64,000 nucleotides of DNA from Rugamonas brunnea. GTDB taxonomy: Bacteria; Pseudomonadota; Gammaproteobacteria; Burkholderiales; Burkholderiaceae_D. The position numbers were made by a program, and so were the translations under genes. Every line of letters starts with the position of its first letter. The stretch's first letter is position 1. This document shows positions 8,698 to 17,844 of this stretch, piece after piece. The DNA is taken from NCBI RefSeq assembly GCF_014042345.1, contig NZ_JACEZT010000002.1:1-64000 (forward strand), read 5' to 3'. Under the pieces are notes generated by a model. That model ran no database searches and was not told the DNA's origin. It saw only the letters and a list, made by a program, of their open reading frames with translations.

Positions 8698-9339
8698 TCA
8701 AGCAGAGATATATGCTGCCAAGACTTTAAAGAGTGCAATGTGTCGCGCATCCGGAGTAGGCTTCTCGAATGCTAATTTGATCTCAATGTCATAGGGACGC
8801 GGGTGTATTGTCCACGTTTCGAGTAGCTGAAGCGGTGTGCGCTCCATGACGCAAGCAGCAAAGATTAGGCGCTGTATATGTCCATTGCCGTCGAGAAAAG
8901 GATGAGTCAGCCCGAAGACGTAAAACAGCCGAACGATTTCTGAAATAACGATATGGGAATTCGTTCCCGAGGGCAGATCGAAGATTTTCGTCGCCTGTTT
9001 TGCTACTTCCCCCATCCAACGAGCGACTCTATCAGGCTCGCTAAAGTCCTGGAGCCGCCCGTCTTCACGATAAGCCCTACTGCGACGCCCCTCGAGTGTC
9101 GTTCCTAATGTCCCACGATAAGTACCTGCATATTCAGGATAACCTTCAGGGGCTAACCCCGCATACATGCGACTATGAACTTCCCTAGGATCGCTAATAA
9201 ATCTTAGGCGCTCCTCGGAACTGGCGGCCGCTAGACGTTGCATCTCGGTCGCGCAACTTGTTCTCAAAATTTCGTCGTAGGCCGGTGACTCATGCGGCAT
9301 CCACTCTGGCGGTTTTTCCGATTGATTTTCACCATCCAT
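8698..9339 (-). CDS. Fic family protein (putative AMP/NMP transferase)
   Basis: Fic enzymes move a nucleotide phosphate, usually AMP, onto target proteins. The 213-residue product has the Fic core motif HPFLDGNGHIQR at 146-157. It matches HxFx(D/E)GNGRxxR except that the first Arg is His154. That Arg contacts the ATP phosphates, so activity or cofactor choice may be changed. The preceding HIVISEIVRLFYVFG helix is typical. GGAG lies eight bases before the ATG. The gene follows the Septu-like pair on the same strand after 160 bases and could be co-transcribed, but a link to that system is only inferred. No inhibitory antitoxin gene is seen beside it. Confidence 0.8.
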   Translation of the reverse strand: MDGENQSEKPPEWMPHESPAYDEILRTSCATEMQRLAAASSEERLRFISDPREVHSRMYAGLAPEGYPEYAGTYRGTLGTTLEGRRSRAYREDGRLQDFSEPDRVARWMGEVAKQATKIFDLPSGTNSHIVISEIVRLFYVFGLTHPFLDGNGHIQRLIFAACVMERTPLQLLETWTIHPRPYDIEIKLAFEKPTPDARHIALFKVLAAYISA

Positions 9340-9499
9340 GCACGCGCTCCATTTCGCTATTGATTTGAGGATAAAGATATTAGCGTATCCTCATTTTGTA
9401 AGTCAGTCTCCTGGTGTTTCTGATTTCACACCGGAAACTATCTGGGGTCTAACATCTTTTGTGAACTCAAGCTTGGAGCACTCTCTAGTGAATTGGCAC

Positions 9500-10237
9500 C
9501 TATAGCTTTGCCCCGTTCGCAAGCGCATCAGGATTTGGGCTGGGTGAAACGGGTAGGGTTGATACCGGATCATAGCAACCACTAGCTCGTGTGCCAGGAA
9601 ATGCATCAATGAAGCGATTTCTCATATCAGGATTACCATCGAAGACGGTCATCCAGATACTGAAAAAACCTTTTGCCTTGGCTAGCTCCGTGATGCACAG
9701 CTTCAGTTCATTGCTTCGAGGTTGAGTGGCCAGGAGAGATTTGGCCATCTGAGCGGTGCCCCACGCTTCCATTCTTTGCGCGACCCGGTCAATTGCGACA
9801 GCCTTTCCATTTTCATCGAATACTTCACTGATCTTTTTGTTAAGACCTGTTAAAGCAAGAGTTTCGAAAGCGATGTTATCCAGTCCCAGAGCGATCGCAG
9901 CTGCGGACGGGATAATTTTCCCATCGATGGTATAGGTGAAAGCATAGGCGGTGTTATCTCTATCAGGAAGCAAGTATGCCGAAAGTACGACGTCCTTATC
10001 TCCTTTCGTCGAATTGCAATTAACGCAGCCTAGAAGGTAGTTTGTCCACGTGCCGATAAGGAGCGCATATGCAGGTAGACCCTTGGCCTGAATGTGTTCG
10101 ACGGCGAGCCCGGTGAGAATCGGCCGCTCGCAATAGCTGCAGTAGTGGCCCAGTCTTGAAATTAAATGATGCTGCGCATCTGCATAAGGATCGAATTCTC
10201 CAGCTTGTGGAGACGCACCACGGCGCACTGGTCGCAT
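9500..10237 (-). CDS. ptuB: HNH endonuclease, Septu PtuB-like
   Basis: A 245-residue protein with a zinc-supported HNH nuclease core: CSYC (33-36), VEH (46-48) and CVNCNSTKG (71-79). This layout matches the HNH partner of Septu and of retron-type ATPase/HNH defence pairs, which cleaves nucleic acid when released or activated by the ATPase. The remaining two thirds is helical and lacks a clear second domain. The start lies three bases after the stop of the ATPase gene, so the pair is surely co-transcribed. Assignment to Septu rests on the gene pair rather than on close sequence identity. Confidence 0.8.
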   Translation of the reverse strand: MRPVRRGASPQAGEFDPYADAQHHLISRLGHYCSYCERPILTGLAVEHIQAKGLPAYALLIGTWTNYLLGCVNCNSTKGDKDVVLSAYLLPDRDNTAYAFTYTIDGKIIPSAAAIALGLDNIAFETLALTGLNKKISEVFDENGKAVAIDRVAQRMEAWGTAQMAKSLLATQPRSNELKLCITELAKAKGFFSIWMTVFDGNPDMRNRFIDAFPGTRASGCYDPVSTLPVSPSPNPDALANGAKL

Positions 10238-10240
10238 GCA

Positions 10241-11653
10241 TTACTCTCCGATCTTTGCTACGCGCTGCATTTCAAGCAATGCCTGGTAAGCCGGATTGTC
10301 CGCATAAGGACCAATAGAACTCGCCAGTTTTTCCTTAAATGCTTCTAATTTGTCAGCTGCATCCATTGGTGCGGTCTCTAGCTCTTCAAGGTAATGGCGA
10401 GCGACGGTTTTCATCTCTGTATACCGTGAGCTTACTTGAGGATGTGGAACCTGCATTAGTCCTGCCGCTATGTCGTCAATGTTTAGATTCGCGACGTCTG
10501 CGACCGGCTGTCCGTCCAAGACGATGAGCTCTTCTCCTGAACGTAGTGACTGAATCAGGAATGGTGAATGCGTCGTGCAGAGGAACTGCAGATTCGGAAA
10601 CGTTTTTCGGAACGACTCGATAATGGTCTGCTGCCATTTCGGGTGCAGATGTAGGTCAAGCTCATCAATTAAGACGACACCATGAGTTAGTTCTAATGCG
10701 CGCTCGGCAAGCTGAGGGTTGAGCATCACAGCTTTAATGGCAAGATCCGCAGCGATCGCAAGGACATTTCGATAACCATCGCTCAGTTCTTGATATGCAA
10801 GAAGGCGACCGCTCTCTAACTCGATAAGCAGAGTCTTTTGCTTCATTTGATACCGCACGGCTTTCGCCCCCGGCAACATTGAGAGGATCGCCTGATAAAC
10901 CAGCTTTAGCGAAACGGAGGCTTGCTCGTCGTCCAGTTCATTGCGACGCTCATATTCGATCCATCGAATAATATCGTCAGCACTGCAACGCTTGTCCACG
11001 CTGAACTTGTAGCCATAAAATGGCTTTTTCAGTTCTTCATGCTCTGCAAATGCTCTATCAAGCTCGTCTGCATCTGCCAAGTCCTGTGGCTGAAGATTCT
11101 TGTGTTTTGCTCTGTTCTTTTCCGAGTCGCGGACAGATTCCCACAGTCGCCCAGCACCGAAATAACGGATTAGCGGAAGGATTCGGGGCTGTCGTTTGTA
11201 GACTGTCGAAGCTAAGGTTTCCGCCAATTTCTTGATTGGTCGAGCATCCTGTTGAGTGGTTCGGCCGTTTTCGCCTTCGAGCGATCGCGACCATGCAAGA
11301 CTGACTTCTTTTGCACCGGCTGAAATTTCTACTTGGCCAGTGCCGTCGTTGCGCTTCGCTTCCATAATAGGGAACGTGCCAGTTGCCCCGACTCTAACCG
11401 GGTACTGAGGTAGTTCACGATACCTTTGCTCAAGAAAGTCGCGTTCGATCCGAATGTCGCGAGCTCGTATATTTCGCGAGTCATAGCCGCGAATTCCCAA
11501 GAACCATGATCCAATTGCGACAGACGCAGCTTCTAGGAAGGAGGTCTTGCCTGCGCCGTTCTCACCGACAATCAAATTGAACTGAGGATGCAAAGAAAAC
11601 TCGTGGTTTGCGTATCCTCGAAAATTTTGCAATTGCAGTGACTTAAGCCTCAT
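10241..11653 (-). CDS. ptuA: AAA/ABC-type ATPase, Septu PtuA-like
   Basis: A 470-residue ATPase of the SMC/RecF-like (OLD-ABC) group. It begins RLKSLQLQNFRGY and has Walker A GENGAGKTS at 30-38, an ABC signature-like YQELSDGYRNVL, and Walker B VVLIDELDLHLHP followed by CTTHSPFLIQ. A short helical insertion separates the two halves. No TOPRIM domain is visible, which separates it from OLD/Gabija GajA and fits PtuA. It precedes the HNH gene by three bases. In Septu the ATPase forms a scaffold that restrains and then activates the HNH nuclease. AAGG-type ribosome sites lie just before the ATG, and a perfect 15-bp palindrome lies 18 bases upstream. Confidence 0.82.
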   Translation of the reverse strand: MRLKSLQLQNFRGYANHEFSLHPQFNLIVGENGAGKTSFLEAASVAIGSWFLGIRGYDSRNIRARDIRIERDFLEQRYRELPQYPVRVGATGTFPIMEAKRNDGTGQVEISAGAKEVSLAWSRSLEGENGRTTQQDARPIKKLAETLASTVYKRQPRILPLIRYFGAGRLWESVRDSEKNRAKHKNLQPQDLADADELDRAFAEHEELKKPFYGYKFSVDKRCSADDIIRWIEYERRNELDDEQASVSLKLVYQAILSMLPGAKAVRYQMKQKTLLIELESGRLLAYQELSDGYRNVLAIAADLAIKAVMLNPQLAERALELTHGVVLIDELDLHLHPKWQQTIIESFRKTFPNLQFLCTTHSPFLIQSLRSGEELIVLDGQPVADVANLNIDDIAAGLMQVPHPQVSSRYTEMKTVARHYLEELETAPMDAADKLEAFKEKLASSIGPYADNPAYQALLEMQRVAKIGE

Positions 11654-11670
11654 ACCTTACCCTTAGAATT

Positions 11671-11685
11671 TGTTGCCAGGCAACA
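11671..11685. promoter_or_regulatory. Perfect palindrome upstream of the Septu-like operon
   Basis: TGTTGCC-A-GGCAACA is a perfect inverted repeat 18 bases upstream of the ptuA-like start. Its size and place fit a repressor operator, though no dedicated regulator gene is adjacent. A small RNA hairpin is the alternative. Confidence 0.35.
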
Positions 11686-11814
11686 TCTTTTGCTAGTGTC
11701 TTCCAATTGACAGCGTCTGTTCAGCACTCTGCCGTTGCCCATCATTGGTGAAACGATGCAATGGCGACTTTTTGACTTCTTGTCGAGTTAGCGCAGAAAA
11801 AAAATAAAAATTTG

Positions 11815-12065
11815 TATGTCATTATCTAATAAACCCACTGCAGTTTGTAGCAATTCGCAGAAGCAACTTCATACGAAACGCGATAGCGTTCTGTGATAGA
11901 TCGCTAAAGCGTTTTTTAGGGGATTGCAATCGTAAAAATGTCAAAGTGGCAATAGAGGCATGGGGGACGTGGAGCCGTTCAAATGGCGAGGGGATCAATA
12001 TTCTCAAGCAATTGAGTTTTGTTGACGCCCAATTGAGATGTTCTTATCTAATTGAAACTTTTACA
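11815..12065. repeat. Terminal repeats of the transposon (putative TnsB-type binding sites)
   Basis: Three copies of an AATTGA-headed repeat start at 12010, 12031 and 12050. The spacing is 21 and 19 bases, and the last copy ends at the ...TTTTACA terminus (12065). A further related stretch, TTATCTAATAAACC, lies at about 11821-11834 and resembles TTATCTAATTGAAAC at 12043-12057. Spaced copies of a ~20-bp motif are the transposase-binding array of Tn7-like ends. The 395 bases between the Septu-like operon and comM hold no other gene that I can support. Confidence 0.6.
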
Positions 12066-12920
12066 ACCGCCCACCAGCGCGATGCCGGATGACGTGTGGT
12101 GGGGCGCCCGGAATGGCCGCTGTTTCCACTGCTCGGTACGGAATTCACCTGTGATCGACTGCACCGTCGCCGCTTCCAGCGCTTCGGCGTCCGTCATGCT
12201 GGGCAATAGCCCGGGAAAACGGTTGGCCAGCATGGTCTTGCCGGCGCCTGGCGGCCCCACCAACAGCACGCTATGGCATCCGGCTGCCGCGATCTCCAAA
12301 ACCCGCTTGGGCACGCCTTGCCCCTTGACGTCGACAAAATCGGGGTAATCACGCCGGGACGCGGTGATCTGCGCCATGTGGCGAGGCAATGTGGCCGTGG
12401 CGTCCGCCGAGGCAAAGTGGGCGCACACCTGCAGCAGCGATTGCGCGGGGTGGATGACGGTGCCGCCTGCCAGTGCCGCTTCGTCGGCGTTGGCCTGGGG
12501 CAGGATGAACGCGCATTGCTTGCCGCCACGCAGCATGGCATAGGACATGGCCAGGGCGCCCCGGATCGGCCGCAATTCGCCCGACAGCGATAACTCGCCC
12601 GCATATTCATACAGATGGAGGCGATTAGCCGGCATCTGGCGCGACGCGGCCAGGATGCCCAGCGCGATCGGCAAATCGAAGCGACCCGATTCCTTGGGCA
12701 GGTCAGCCGGCGCCAGGTTGACCGTGATGCGGTAGGCCGGCATCTCGAAACCGCTGTTCTGGATCGCGGCGCGCACCCGGTCGCGCGCTTCCTTGACCTC
12801 CGTTTCCGGCAGGCCGACGATGGTAAAGGAAGGCAAGCCGTTGGCCAGGTGCACTTCCACATTCACTTCCGGCGCCTCCATCCCGGCCAGCGCACGGCTT
12901 TTCAGCACAGCTAAGCTCAT
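12048..12920 (-). pseudogene. comM: comM/yifB, Mg-chelatase-like AAA+ helicase, truncated by the transposon
   Basis: ComM is a hexameric helicase that extends branch migration during natural transformation. The first ~285 residues are intact: the YifB N-domain (VEVHLANGLPSFTIVGLPE), Walker A GPPGAGKTMLANR, and the start of FRAPHHTSSGIALVGG. At the Gly-Gly pair (12066) the frame enters the transposon, adds CKSFN and stops. Full-length proteins are about 500 residues, so Walker B, the sensors and the C-terminal domain are lost here. The rest is presumably on the far side of the element. Natural competence is expected to be reduced, as in Acinetobacter strains with AbaR in comM. Confidence 0.9.
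12066..12070. repeat. ACCGC, one copy of the presumed target duplication in comM
   Basis: ACCGC directly follows the element end and is part of comM (complement GCGGT in the Val-Gly-Gly codons). It is the duplication reported for AbaR/Tn6022-type insertions in comM. The partner copy would lie beyond the left edge of the window. Confidence 0.6.
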
Positions 12921-13073
12921 CGGTATCCTTGGCGGGGCGGACAGGCTGCTGAAATCGTAGGACGTTACGGGGGCGCGGTATTGAGCTGGCCCAAGGGAGG
13001 TGGATGTCGCGTGCTGCGCCGTGGCGCGGCCAGGCAGCGGTTGGGCCAGGGCGAATGCCTGGCCCGGTGGGGA

Positions 13074-13319
13074 TTACTTTTCGGCCGTCAGGCGGGCTTC
13101 CAGTTCGGCAACGCGGGCCTCCAGCGCCTCGAGTTTGGCGCGGGTCTTGGCCAGCACCTGGGCCTGGATGTCGAATTCCTCGCGGGTGACCAGGTCCAGC
13201 CGGGCGAAGCCCTGGGTCATCATCGATTTGACGTTCTTTTCGATGTCTTTGGCCGGCGAGTTCTCGATCGCCTGGTTGATCTTGTTTTGCAAGTCATTAA
13301 AAAAAGTATTCATGTCCAT
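13074..13319 (-). CDS. ubiK: Ubiquinone biosynthesis accessory factor UbiK (BMFP/YqiC family)
   Basis: An 81-residue protein made of an amphipathic N-terminal helix (FFNDLQNKINQAIENSPA) and a C-terminal coiled coil (LEALEARVAELEARLT). This is the standard size and form of UbiK, which binds UbiJ and membrane lipids and supports the soluble Ubi complex of aerobic ubiquinone synthesis. The start may be the first or third residue of MDMN. It lies directly upstream of comM on the same strand, an arrangement common in Burkholderiales, and diverges from the nitrogen cluster. Confidence 0.88.
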   Translation of the reverse strand: MDMNTFFNDLQNKINQAIENSPAKDIEKNVKSMMTQGFARLDLVTREEFDIQAQVLAKTRAKLEALEARVAELEARLTAEK

Positions 13320-13349
13320 GATAGTCCTTGATGTTGTCGGCGATGCATC

Positions 13350-13364
13350 GCACCATTGCGGTGC
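13350..13364. promoter_or_regulatory. NtrC (GlnG) binding site upstream of the porin-glnK-amtB cluster
   Basis: GCACC-ATTGC-GGTGC is a perfect match to the NtrC dyad GCACC-N5-GGTGC. It lies about 125 bases upstream of the sigma-54 promoter, the normal distance for an enhancer. A second pair of half sites (GCACC at 13363, GGTGC at 13381) may allow a second dimer. Confidence 0.75.
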
Positions 13365-13489
13365 ACCCCGGCTTTAAGATGGTGCGAATTCTGTGATAGT
13401 TGTTCCGGCCCGCACGCGGACATCGTCCGCCGCCCCAGCAAGCGGCACCGGCTTGCCTCTTTCATAGCGTAATTTGATTCAACGCAAGC

Positions 13490-13505
13490 TGGCACGCATT
13501 CTGCT
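13490..13505 (+). promoter_or_regulatory. Sigma-54 (RpoN) promoter
   Basis: TGGCACG-CATT-CTGCT matches the -24/-12 consensus TGGCACG-N4-TTGCW with one change. It lies about 80 bases before the porin start. With the upstream NtrC site it predicts nitrogen-limitation control of the porin, glnK and amtB. Confidence 0.8.
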
Positions 13506-13582
13506 AAAGACAGGGGGAACGTTTGTTTTTCAGCCTGAATTGTAAACCGCAACCGCTATCCAAGTTCAACCTAAAGGAAATC

Positions 13583-14694
<1,112 letters not shown>

Positions 14695-14705
14695 GGGGAA
14701 GATTG

Positions 14706-16280
14706 ATGAAAAAAACGATAACAACGTGGCTGGCCGGATTCACCGTGCTGTTCGCCCTGGGCGCCGCACTGCCGGCCGTGGCCGCTGACGAGACGCAAGC
14801 TTCGGCCGCCGCGTCGGCGCCTGCCGCCAGCGCCCCTGCCGCATCGGCACCCGCTGCCAGCGCCCCGGCCGCCGCCCCGGCGCCGGAAGCGGCACCCGCC
14901 GCCGCAGCAGCAGCTGCTCCGGCCGCCGCCGCTGCCGCAGCACCAGCGCCGACGCCCAACAAGGGCGACACGGCCTGGATGATGACCTCCACCTTGCTCG
15001 TGATCATGATGAGCATCCCCGGCCTGGCCCTGTTCTACGGCGGCCTGGTGCGCACCAAGAACATGCTGTCCATCCTGCTGCAAGTGTTCACGATCTTCTC
15101 GCTGATCATTGTGCTGTGGTGCGTGTTCGGCTATTCGCTGGCCTTCACGGAAGGCAACGCCTTCTTCGGCAAATTCGACCGCCTGTTCCTGAACGGTATC
15201 TGGGATCCGGTCAAAGCTACGTTCTCGACCGCCGCCACCTTCAGCAAGGGCGTGGTGCTCAATGAATTCGTGTACGTCGCCTTCCAGGGCACCTTCGCCG
15301 CCATCACCTGCGGCCTGATCATCGGCGCCTTCGCCGAGCGCGCCAAGTTCAAGGCCGTGCTGGTGTTCGTCGTGCTGTGGTTCGTGTTCGCCTACCTGCC
15401 GATCGCCCACATGGTCTGGTTCTGGACCGGTCCGGACGCGATCAAGGACGCCGCTACCCTGGCCACCGAAACGGCCAAGGCTGGCTGGCTGTGGCAGAAG
15501 GGCGCGCTGGACTTCGCCGGCGGTACCGTGGTGCACATCAACGCCGCCGTGGCCGGCCTGGTCGGCGCCTTCATGATCGGCAAGCGCGTTGGCTATGGCC
15601 GCGAATCGATGGCCCCGCACTCGCTGACCATGACCATGATCGGCGCTTCGCTGCTGTGGGTGGGCTGGTTCGGTTTCAATGCCGGTTCCGCGCTGGAATC
15701 GGGCGACGTGGCCGCGCTGGCCTTCGTCAACACCCTGCTGGCCACGGCCGCTGCCGCCATGTCCTGGCTGTTCGGTGAGTGGATCCACAAGGGCAAGCCT
15801 TCCATGCTGGGCGCTGCATCCGGCGCCGTGGCCGGTCTGGTGGCCATCACCCCGGCCTGCGGTTATGTCGGTCCGATGGGCGCGCTGATCATGGGCCTGC
15901 TGGCCGGTGTGGTCTGCCTGTGGGGCGTGAACGGCCTGAAGCGCATGCTCGGCGCCGACGACTCGCTGGACGTGTTCGGCGTGCACGGCGTGGGCGGCAT
16001 CATGGGTGCGCTGCTGACCGGCGTGTTCGCTGCACCATCGCTGGGCGGCCAGGGCATCTTTGACTACGTCACCAACAAGATGTCGACCGATGCGTATTCC
16101 ATCGTCGGCCAGGTGACTACCCAGGCCACGGCCGTCGGCACCACCATCCTGTGGTCGGGCCTGGTCTCGTTCGTTGCTTACAAGCTAGTCGACATCGTCA
16201 TCGGTCTGCGCGTGCCGGAAGAAGAGGAACGCGAAGGCCTGGACATCACCAGCCACGGCGAATCGGCTTACCACAACTGA
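14706..16280 (+). CDS. amtB: Ammonium transporter AmtB with Ala/Pro-rich N-terminal extension
   Basis: Inner-membrane ammonium channel working with GlnK. A signal peptide (TTWLAGFTVLFALGAALPAVA) is followed by roughly 55 residues of Ala/Pro/Ser repeats (ASAPAASAPAAS...), then the 11-helix Amt core starting at DTAWMMTSTLLVIMMS. DFAGGTVVHINA carries the conserved Asp and first pore His; FGVHGVGGIMGAL has the second. The frame opens at a TTG at 14703, but the ATG at 14706 follows AAGGGGAAG. The periplasmic repeat is longer than in most AmtB proteins and makes the product about 524 residues. A good terminator follows 42 bases after the stop. Confidence 0.95.
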   Translation: MKKTITTWLAGFTVLFALGAALPAVAADETQASAAASAPAASAPAASAPAASAPAAAPAPEAAPAAAAAAAPAAAAAAAPAPTPNKGDTAWMMTSTLLVIMMSIPGLALFYGGLVRTKNMLSILLQVFTIFSLIIVLWCVFGYSLAFTEGNAFFGKFDRLFLNGIWDPVKATFSTAATFSKGVVLNEFVYVAFQGTFAAITCGLIIGAFAERAKFKAVLVFVVLWFVFAYLPIAHMVWFWTGPDAIKDAATLATETAKAGWLWQKGALDFAGGTVVHINAAVAGLVGAFMIGKRVGYGRESMAPHSLTMTMIGASLLWVGWFGFNAGSALESGDVAALAFVNTLLATAAAAMSWLFGEWIHKGKPSMLGAASGAVAGLVAITPACGYVGPMGALIMGLLAGVVCLWGVNGLKRMLGADDSLDVFGVHGVGGIMGALLTGVFAAPSLGGQGIFDYVTNKMSTDAYSIVGQVTTQATAVGTTILWSGLVSFVAYKLVDIVIGLRVPEEEEREGLDITSHGESAYHN

Positions 16281-16322
16281 TCCGTCGCATCGCATACGGC
16301 CCGCCGCTGGCGGGCTACACCG

Positions 16323-16350
16323 GGGCGCTCCGCAAGGGGCGCCCTTTTTT
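16323..16350 (+). terminator. Rho-independent terminator after amtB
   Basis: A GGGCGC / GCGCCC stem with a 10-base loop is followed by six T residues. It closes the porin-glnK-amtB unit before the glutathione genes. Confidence 0.8.
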
Positions 16351-16465
16351 CGTTATTGGGGGTTTAAAAAGGCAATATTGCCCCGATTTGGTATATTTGC
16401 ACGGTAATATAGGCGGTTCAGTGTGCCTGGAGGGTCGTCCTCCCGCATCAATTAAGGAAGTGATC

Positions 16466-17767
16466 ATGGTTCCCCATCTCGTTACGGCCCTGACCGGACC
16501 GCTGCTAGATCTCGAAGAAAAAATCCTGGCCGCCACGCCCGCCATCGAGCGCTGGTTCCGTCTCGAATGGCAGGAACATACGCCGCCGTTCTACTGCTCG
16601 GTCGATTTGCGCAACGCCGGCTACAAGCTGGCCCCCGTCGACACCAACCTGTTCCCCGGCGGCTTCAATAACCTGGCCACCGAGATGCTGCCGCTGTCCG
16701 TGCAGGCCGCCATGGCCGCCATCGACAAATATTGCCCGGATGCCCGCAACCTGCTGCTGATCCCCGAGGTGAAGGCGCGCAGCCCCCACTACTGGCAGAA
16801 CGTGGCGCGCCTGATGCAGATCTTCCGCCAGACCGGCCTGCACGTGCGGCTCGGCTCGCTGTCGCCCGAGGTCACCCAGCCGACCCCGCTGGCCCTGCCC
16901 GATGGCAATATGCTGGTGGTGGAGCCGCTGGTGCGTTCGCCCAACGGCCGCCGCCTGGGCCTGAAGGATTTCGACCCGTGCACCATCCTGCTCAATAACG
17001 ACCTGTCGGCCGGCATCCCGGACATCCTGCAGAACATCCATGAGCAAAGCCTGCTGCCGCCGCTGCACGCGGGCTGGGCCCTGCGCCGCAAGAGCAACCA
17101 CTTCGACGCCTACGACGAGGTGGCCAAGAAATTCGGCAAGCTGATCGGCGTGGACCCGTGGATGCTCAACCCCTTCCACGCCAAGTGCGGCCAGGTGAAT
17201 TTCCAGACCGGCGAGGGTGAGGATTGCCTGATCGCCAACATTGATACGCTGCTGGCCAAGATCAAGAAGAAGTACAAGGAATACGGCATGAAGGAGCAGA
17301 AGCCGTTCGTGATCGTCAAGCCCGACGCGGGCACCTACGGCACCGGCATCCTGACCATCAAGGACTCGGCCGAGATCAAGCAGCTCACGCCGCAGCAGCG
17401 CGAACGGCTGTCCATCGTCAAGGATGGCAAGGCCGTCACCGACATCATCATCCAGGAAGGCGTGCCCACCTTCGAGAGCATCAAGGACGCCGTGGCCGAA
17501 CCGGTGGTCTACATGATAGACCGCTACGTGGTGGGCGGCTTCTACCGTGTCCATGGCGAAAAGGGCGTGGACCAGAACCTGAACGCGCCCGGCTCGGAAT
17601 ACGTGCCGCTGGCGTTCGCCCAGCAGCACGCCGTGCCCGACCTGAAGGCCAAGCCCGGCACGGCCGCGCCCAACCGCTTCTACGTGTATGGCGTGGTGGC
17701 GCGCCTGGCGCTGCTGGCCGCTTCGCTGGAGATGGAGCGCACCGACCCCAATCCGGAAGTGTATTGA
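16466..17767 (+). CDS. gshA: Glutamate-cysteine ligase
   Basis: It joins L-glutamate and L-cysteine with ATP, the first step of glutathione synthesis. The 433-residue product is of the proteobacterial GshA type unlike E. coli GshA: FYCSVDLRNAGYKLAPVDTN, FPGGFNNL, FVIVKPDAGTYGTGILTIK and YMIDRYVVGGFYRVH give an ATP-grasp-like body. The open frame reaches back to 16151 through the terminator. The ATG at 16466 with AAGGAAG nine bases upstream is the real start. gshB follows after 77 bases. Confidence 0.9.
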   Translation: MVPHLVTALTGPLLDLEEKILAATPAIERWFRLEWQEHTPPFYCSVDLRNAGYKLAPVDTNLFPGGFNNLATEMLPLSVQAAMAAIDKYCPDARNLLLIPEVKARSPHYWQNVARLMQIFRQTGLHVRLGSLSPEVTQPTPLALPDGNMLVVEPLVRSPNGRRLGLKDFDPCTILLNNDLSAGIPDILQNIHEQSLLPPLHAGWALRRKSNHFDAYDEVAKKFGKLIGVDPWMLNPFHAKCGQVNFQTGEGEDCLIANIDTLLAKIKKKYKEYGMKEQKPFVIVKPDAGTYGTGILTIKDSAEIKQLTPQQRERLSIVKDGKAVTDIIIQEGVPTFESIKDAVAEPVVYMIDRYVVGGFYRVHGEKGVDQNLNAPGSEYVPLAFAQQHAVPDLKAKPGTAAPNRFYVYGVVARLALLAASLEMERTDPNPEVY

Positions 17768-17844
17768 CGGGAGCGTGGAGCGGCCGCGCACGGCCGCGCC
17801 CGCTTGTCGGCTAAAATCAGGCATTACCCAGAATGGAAACCTCC

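Larger units (their letters stand above)
1..12065. mobile_element. Right-hand part of a Tn7-like (Tn6022/AbaR-type) transposon inserted in comM
   Basis: The comM reading frame on the minus strand is intact from its start until about 12066, then runs into unrelated A/T-rich sequence. At the junction the element ends in ...TTTTACA and is followed by ACCGC and comM. Tn7-like elements end in TGT...ACA and make 5-bp duplications; AbaR/Tn6022-type elements are known to target comM with ACCGC. AATTGA-type repeats sit just inside the end, as TnsB sites would. The whole segment to the left carries IS21 and defence-like genes. No tns/tni genes are visible, so the element must extend beyond position 1. 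The element class is inferred from site, duplication and ends, not from a transposase. Confidence 0.65.

Noticed and set aside
10241..11653. Gabija GajA or OLD nuclease
   Set aside because: No TOPRIM domain follows the ATPase, and the adjacent gene is HNH rather than a UvrD-like helicase; Septu fits better.
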